A DNA stretch of 15,961 nt. Origin: an uncultured bacterium. Lineage in GTDB: Bacteria > Actinomycetota > Coriobacteriia > Coriobacteriales > Coriobacteriaceae. The stretch is from NCBI GenBank assembly GCA_905216075.1, contig CAJMSO010000014.1, positions 1 through 15,961 of the forward strand, written 5' to 3'. Below are positions 13,357 to 15,961 of the stretch, in pieces. The notes beneath the pieces were generated by a model. It saw only the letters and a program-made list of their open reading frames with translations. It was not told where the DNA came from and made no database searches. Each line of letters begins with the position of its first letter. Positions within the stretch are counted from its first letter, which is position 1. Made by a program: the position numbers and the translations under genes.

Positions 13357-15138
13357 TTATTCTTCGCTCAAAATAGAAAAGCCACAACGCTTCTCAACGC
13401 ATCCGAAAACGCCAGCAGAGAAATTGTATTTAAGCAGTTCATCAGAATTCGATTTAAGGCTACTGCCCAGTTGATCAACGAGCCCATTGTCGATTTTGTC
13501 TAAATCCATTCCGCCAATAACGTTCGAAACATCAGAAGCGACGGTATATAAATGTTGATCGACAACCTGACAAAGTAGGCTTACAAGCGACTTCTCATCA
13601 ACCCGCATCTTGATCATGCCGATCGCCTTAATCCATTTTGATTCACATTGCCGAAAATCATCTGCAACGTTCAACTTGCTCCAAGCATCGCAAATAGTAT
13701 CATCCGAAAAATAAGGCGCACACTCCTTAATGACGACGGATCTCGTACTCGGACGATATGCTTGCGCCGTTAAAGAAGTCAGATGCCACAGTTCCTCGGC
13801 ACACGACGGAAGGTACGACCTTAAACCATCGCTCTTATAAGCAAACCTATTCTCGAAGCCCTTAGCATCCCCCTGAAGAACAAGCAGTTTAATTCCCTCA
13901 AGCTCAAGTTCGGGACGATTGTAAATAGAGGAGTAGTCGATAAGCGAATTAGCAAGCAGGCTGCGAGAATATAAGGCGCTCGATATACTCCCGCATAATA
14001 TTGAACTAAATAACAAACACGATATATTCGACATGACGGAAGCAAGGCTAGCATCATGTCGAATCGTTGTGTAAGGATTAACTGCCCCCGCCTCTCTCGA
14101 AGCGTTTAAGACAGCAGTCCCCACCTCCTCTTCGAACTTAAGCGCAAGGGGAATATAGGCTGGAGCGGAGAGCGCATCAATTTGTTTCTGAATTGACCAC
14201 TGGGTGCCAAATCCATATTCAGAAAGCATGCCAGCGACAGTCCGCTTGTCAATTAAACAATTACCATAAGCCCAACAATCTTTCGATTCTATTGAATCAC
14301 AAGCAAGCTGGAGTAATTCATAGCATTTGGAATAGCGACCTTCAATAGAAGCATCGAGGGCGTCAAGCCTTAGTGAAAGAGTGTCTCTGGGAATGCCGCT
14401 GTCTTTCATAATCTCTAGAATGCCAGCCTTAAATGCACCGACCGAAAAGGGGGTGCCATAAAGTAGCCACTCAACCGCCTTCTCACCAAGAAAGAACAGG
14501 TGAGGATTGTCAGACTTTCTCTCAAGCCATTCAGCATGGTAGTTAAATTTTTTTGAAATCAAGGCGACAGAAGCGCCAAAAGCATCAAGAACATCTTCGG
14601 GAATAGAGATCGGAGCAATGTCTGCAAAAACCGCCGGTTTACCATCTTCAATTTCAAATCGTCGATTGTGAAACAAATCAACCATCACATTATTAAGCTG
14701 ATTCATCAGATAAGAAACGAGACCTGAATCACTCGGCAATTCGACATATGTACACGCATCCATTTCCCTAACATAACGAAACAGAGACTCGATATCCGAC
14801 GATGTCTCGCCTTCAAGCTTAACGAGAATGAGTGGCTTTCTGAGCTGGATAGCCCGATATAGCTCTTTACTAGTTCCTGGCCTCAATTCTGACCGTATGA
14901 TCCCAATCACTATATCGCTCTGCACTAAGCGATTAAGATAATAAGACGATGATGGCTCAATGCTCACCTGGGACTCGATGGCGAAGGGTTTAAAGATATC
15001 CGATTTCAACAAAGCACGATTAAGCTCATCCCTCAGCTGCTGCCAGCTGAAATCGCCTTCATCGCGCATCGAAGAGCTAACAAACACCTCAATACGGTCA
15101 CGATCAATGACCTCGGCGTCCATCTCATTAGTACCCAT
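13357..15138 (-). CDS. DUF4062/TIR-like sensor-effector protein with long helical tail
   Basis: At 593 residues, the N-terminal domain (15-110) reads RIEVFVSSSMRDEGDF, SDIVIGIIRSELRPG, TSKELYRAIQLRKPLILV. This is the pattern of DUF4062, a TIR/SLOG-like alpha/beta fold: VF(V/I)SS(S/T), a D-hhhGhh strand, and G-x-S-x-E followed by an A-containing helix. Glu92 is the candidate active-site residue by analogy with TIR NADases, which is inference. Residues 130-593 are helical without a recognised family. DUF4062 domains often precede NACHT or repeat domains in immune-type proteins. ATG at 15136-15138 is preceded by AGGAGG four bases away; the frame is open to 15177 but that start has no SD. The stop TAA abuts an in-frame GTG that continues a similar helical protein. 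The region is clearly AT-richer than the metabolic genes. Confidence 0.7.
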   Translation of the reverse strand: MGTNEMDAEVIDRDRIEVFVSSSMRDEGDFSWQQLRDELNRALLKSDIFKPFAIESQVSIEPSSSYYLNRLVQSDIVIGIIRSELRPGTSKELYRAIQLRKPLILVKLEGETSSDIESLFRYVREMDACTYVELPSDSGLVSYLMNQLNNVMVDLFHNRRFEIEDGKPAVFADIAPISIPEDVLDAFGASVALISKKFNYHAEWLERKSDNPHLFFLGEKAVEWLLYGTPFSVGAFKAGILEIMKDSGIPRDTLSLRLDALDASIEGRYSKCYELLQLACDSIESKDCWAYGNCLIDKRTVAGMLSEYGFGTQWSIQKQIDALSAPAYIPLALKFEEEVGTAVLNASREAGAVNPYTTIRHDASLASVMSNISCLLFSSILCGSISSALYSRSLLANSLIDYSSIYNRPELELEGIKLLVLQGDAKGFENRFAYKSDGLRSYLPSCAEELWHLTSLTAQAYRPSTRSVVIKECAPYFSDDTICDAWSKLNVADDFRQCESKWIKAIGMIKMRVDEKSLVSLLCQVVDQHLYTVASDVSNVIGGMDLDKIDNGLVDQLGSSLKSNSDELLKYNFSAGVFGCVEKRCGFSILSEE

Positions 15139-15162
15139 AGAACCTCCTAATGATCGAATAGA

Positions 15163-15191
15163 TTCATAGAATAACAAGCGGCGCGGATCAA
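15163..15191 (-). promoter_or_regulatory. Candidate promoter of the DUF4062-like gene
   Basis: On the minus strand TTGATC (15186-15191) and TATGAA (15163-15168) are 17 bases apart, and the -10 lies about 25 bases before the start codon. Both hexamers match the consensus at four of six positions, so this is only plausible. Co-transcription from the small gene upstream is the alternative. Confidence 0.4.
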
Positions 15192-15243
15192 TTGTGCTGA
15201 CGGAAATTGTGTCCGTTCGGGCAACAGGTCGTTCATTCTCAAC

Positions 15244-15624
15244 CTATTCTCGAATATCACTCGCGGAGGATTTCATCCCGTCGTCACTCCCCTTCTGCTT
15301 GCACAACACATGTATCGCGCGTTCGCCCAAGATTACCGCAAACAGCTTCAGCGCCGCACCTTTAACGGCGTTGAAGAAGTCCTCAAGAAACGGTGCGTTC
15401 ATGTCGTAGTAGTTCACGTTCCTAAACAGCGCATAGATTGCCAGAAACGTTTGGGCAATGACCACTACAGCACTTATTGCAAGAACGTTGTAGGGCGACT
15501 GGGAATTCCAGACCAAGGGCCTCAAGCGCAGTTGGGCAAACCAATCTCCGACGACCAACAATCCGTCTTGGGCAGTCTTAATAAACCCATAGGGAAGGTA
15601 GTTGCGCATAAGGAGATGACGCAT
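15244..15624 (-). CDS. Small membrane protein of unknown function
   Basis: At 126 residues from ATG at 15622-15624, it has a charged N-terminus, one clear hydrophobic segment (around VLAISAVVVIAQTFLAIYALF) and a second amphipathic to hydrophobic stretch in the region GAALKLFAVILGERAIHVLC. The tail is polar. No family is recognised. The frame is open to GTG at 15669, but neither start has a strong SD, and the sequence beyond 15640 may belong to the insertion element, so the N-terminus could be altered. The stop lies 105 bases before the DUF4062-like gene on the same strand. The two may form an operon in which this protein is a membrane effector or anchor, which is inference. Confidence 0.5.
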   Translation of the reverse strand: MRHLLMRNYLPYGFIKTAQDGLLVVGDWFAQLRLRPLVWNSQSPYNVLAISAVVVIAQTFLAIYALFRNVNYYDMNAPFLEDFFNAVKGAALKLFAVILGERAIHVLCKQKGSDDGMKSSASDIRE

Positions 15625-15747
15625 AATTTCTTTCACAATTTGACAAACACTTAGAGGGACACGATCCACGCGTCGTCATAAGATTTCTGCTGACAGAACA
15701 ACAAATCATCGACAAAAGGGGCACAAGCCGCGTCTGCGAACATCGCG

Positions 15748-15961
15748 TTGGTCGACGATGGGTCGCTCGACGCGCTGCTCAAGGAGGAGGCGTCCGAGCT
15801 TGTCGGGACCGAGCGCTACGAGAGGACGGCGGGCCGGGAGACCTACCGCAGTGGCCGCTACGCGAGAAGGCTCATCACGGGCGTCGGGGAAATCGTGCTC
15901 AGCGTGCCGAGGCTCCGCGGGGCGGCCGCGAGGACGGTGCGCGACGGGTTCGCCGAGACGC
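15748..15961 (+). CDS. IS256-family transposase, 5' part, runs off the window
   Basis: The plus-strand frame carries VDDGSLDALLKEEASELVG, then ERYERTAGRETYRSGRYARR and VGEIVLSVPRLRG. This is the N-terminal region of IS256/Mutator transposases, with the E-R-x-x-x-R-x-x-Y-R-x-G and G-x-h-x-L-x-V-P-R-L pattern. The DDE catalytic residues would be beyond the window end. The only possible start in this frame is TTG at 15748-15750, without an SD. Upstream, a different frame from CTG at 15690 reads LTEQQIIDK and would join smoothly with GAQAASANIALVDD if one base were removed in the AAAAGGGG run. The copy therefore may have lost its start and carry a frameshift. TTTGACAAACACTTAGAGGG near 15639-15658 could be the element's left end, but the partner repeat is not visible. 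Confidence 0.75.
   Translation, partial: MVDDGSLDALLKEEASELVGTERYERTAGRETYRSGRYARRLITGVGEIVLSVPRLRGAAARTVRDGFAET

Noticed and set aside
15310..15654. Plus-strand frame opposite the small membrane protein
   Set aside because: It has no hydrophobic or family pattern and no SD; the minus-strand frame has a clear membrane segment and fits the strand of its neighbours.
1..15961. CRISPR array, tRNA or rRNA genes
   Set aside because: No regularly spaced direct repeats and no cloverleaf or rRNA-like segments were seen. The only direct repeat pair is the operator duplication at 4585-4625.

Overview
The window looks like chromosome of a gut coriobacterium (Actinomycetota), most like Collinsella. The metabolic genes are GC-rich, and the protein style, SD sites and the IS256-type transposase all fit that group. 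This is inference from sequence only. Almost every gene lies on the minus strand, so the functional order runs from high to low coordinates.

1-5985 is ordinary metabolic DNA. It starts with the 3' end of a ModE/LysR-type winged-helix gene on the plus strand, followed by a ~147-bp imperfect palindrome (226-372). A degenerate cystathionine-gamma-synthase-like protein then appears to lack the PLP-binding lysine. Next is a complete sucrose operon: LacI-type regulator, sucrose-type PTS EIIBC and GH32 sucrose-6-phosphate hydrolase. It carries two direct-repeat operators in front of the PTS gene, one palindromic operator at the regulator's own promoter, and a strong terminator behind the hydrolase. 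EIIBC imports and phosphorylates sucrose, the hydrolase splits the sucrose-6-phosphate, and the regulator presumably senses a product. A short remnant of a VTC-type polyphosphate polymerase gene (5782-5985) marks the edge of the metabolic block.

6000-15670 reads as a defence island. In transcription order from the right it holds: a small membrane protein; a DUF4062/TIR-like protein with a long helical tail, cut in two by one in-frame TAA; a PrrC/RloC-like AAA ATPase with a Cys pair; a structured RNA with its own terminator lying directly before an AbiF/AbiD-family HEPN protein; a decayed gene and a DUF2188 protein; and an AAA15-type ATPase coupled to an RloB-family protein (an AbiL-like pair). 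Base composition falls visibly to AT-richer DNA over about 8900-15660, which suggests acquisition from elsewhere. The right edge is an IS256-family transposase (plus strand) running off the window.

The two most interesting items are the AbiF plus upstream structured RNA, and the DUF4062/helical-repeat protein split by one stop codon beside a small membrane protein. No tRNA, rRNA or CRISPR array was seen.
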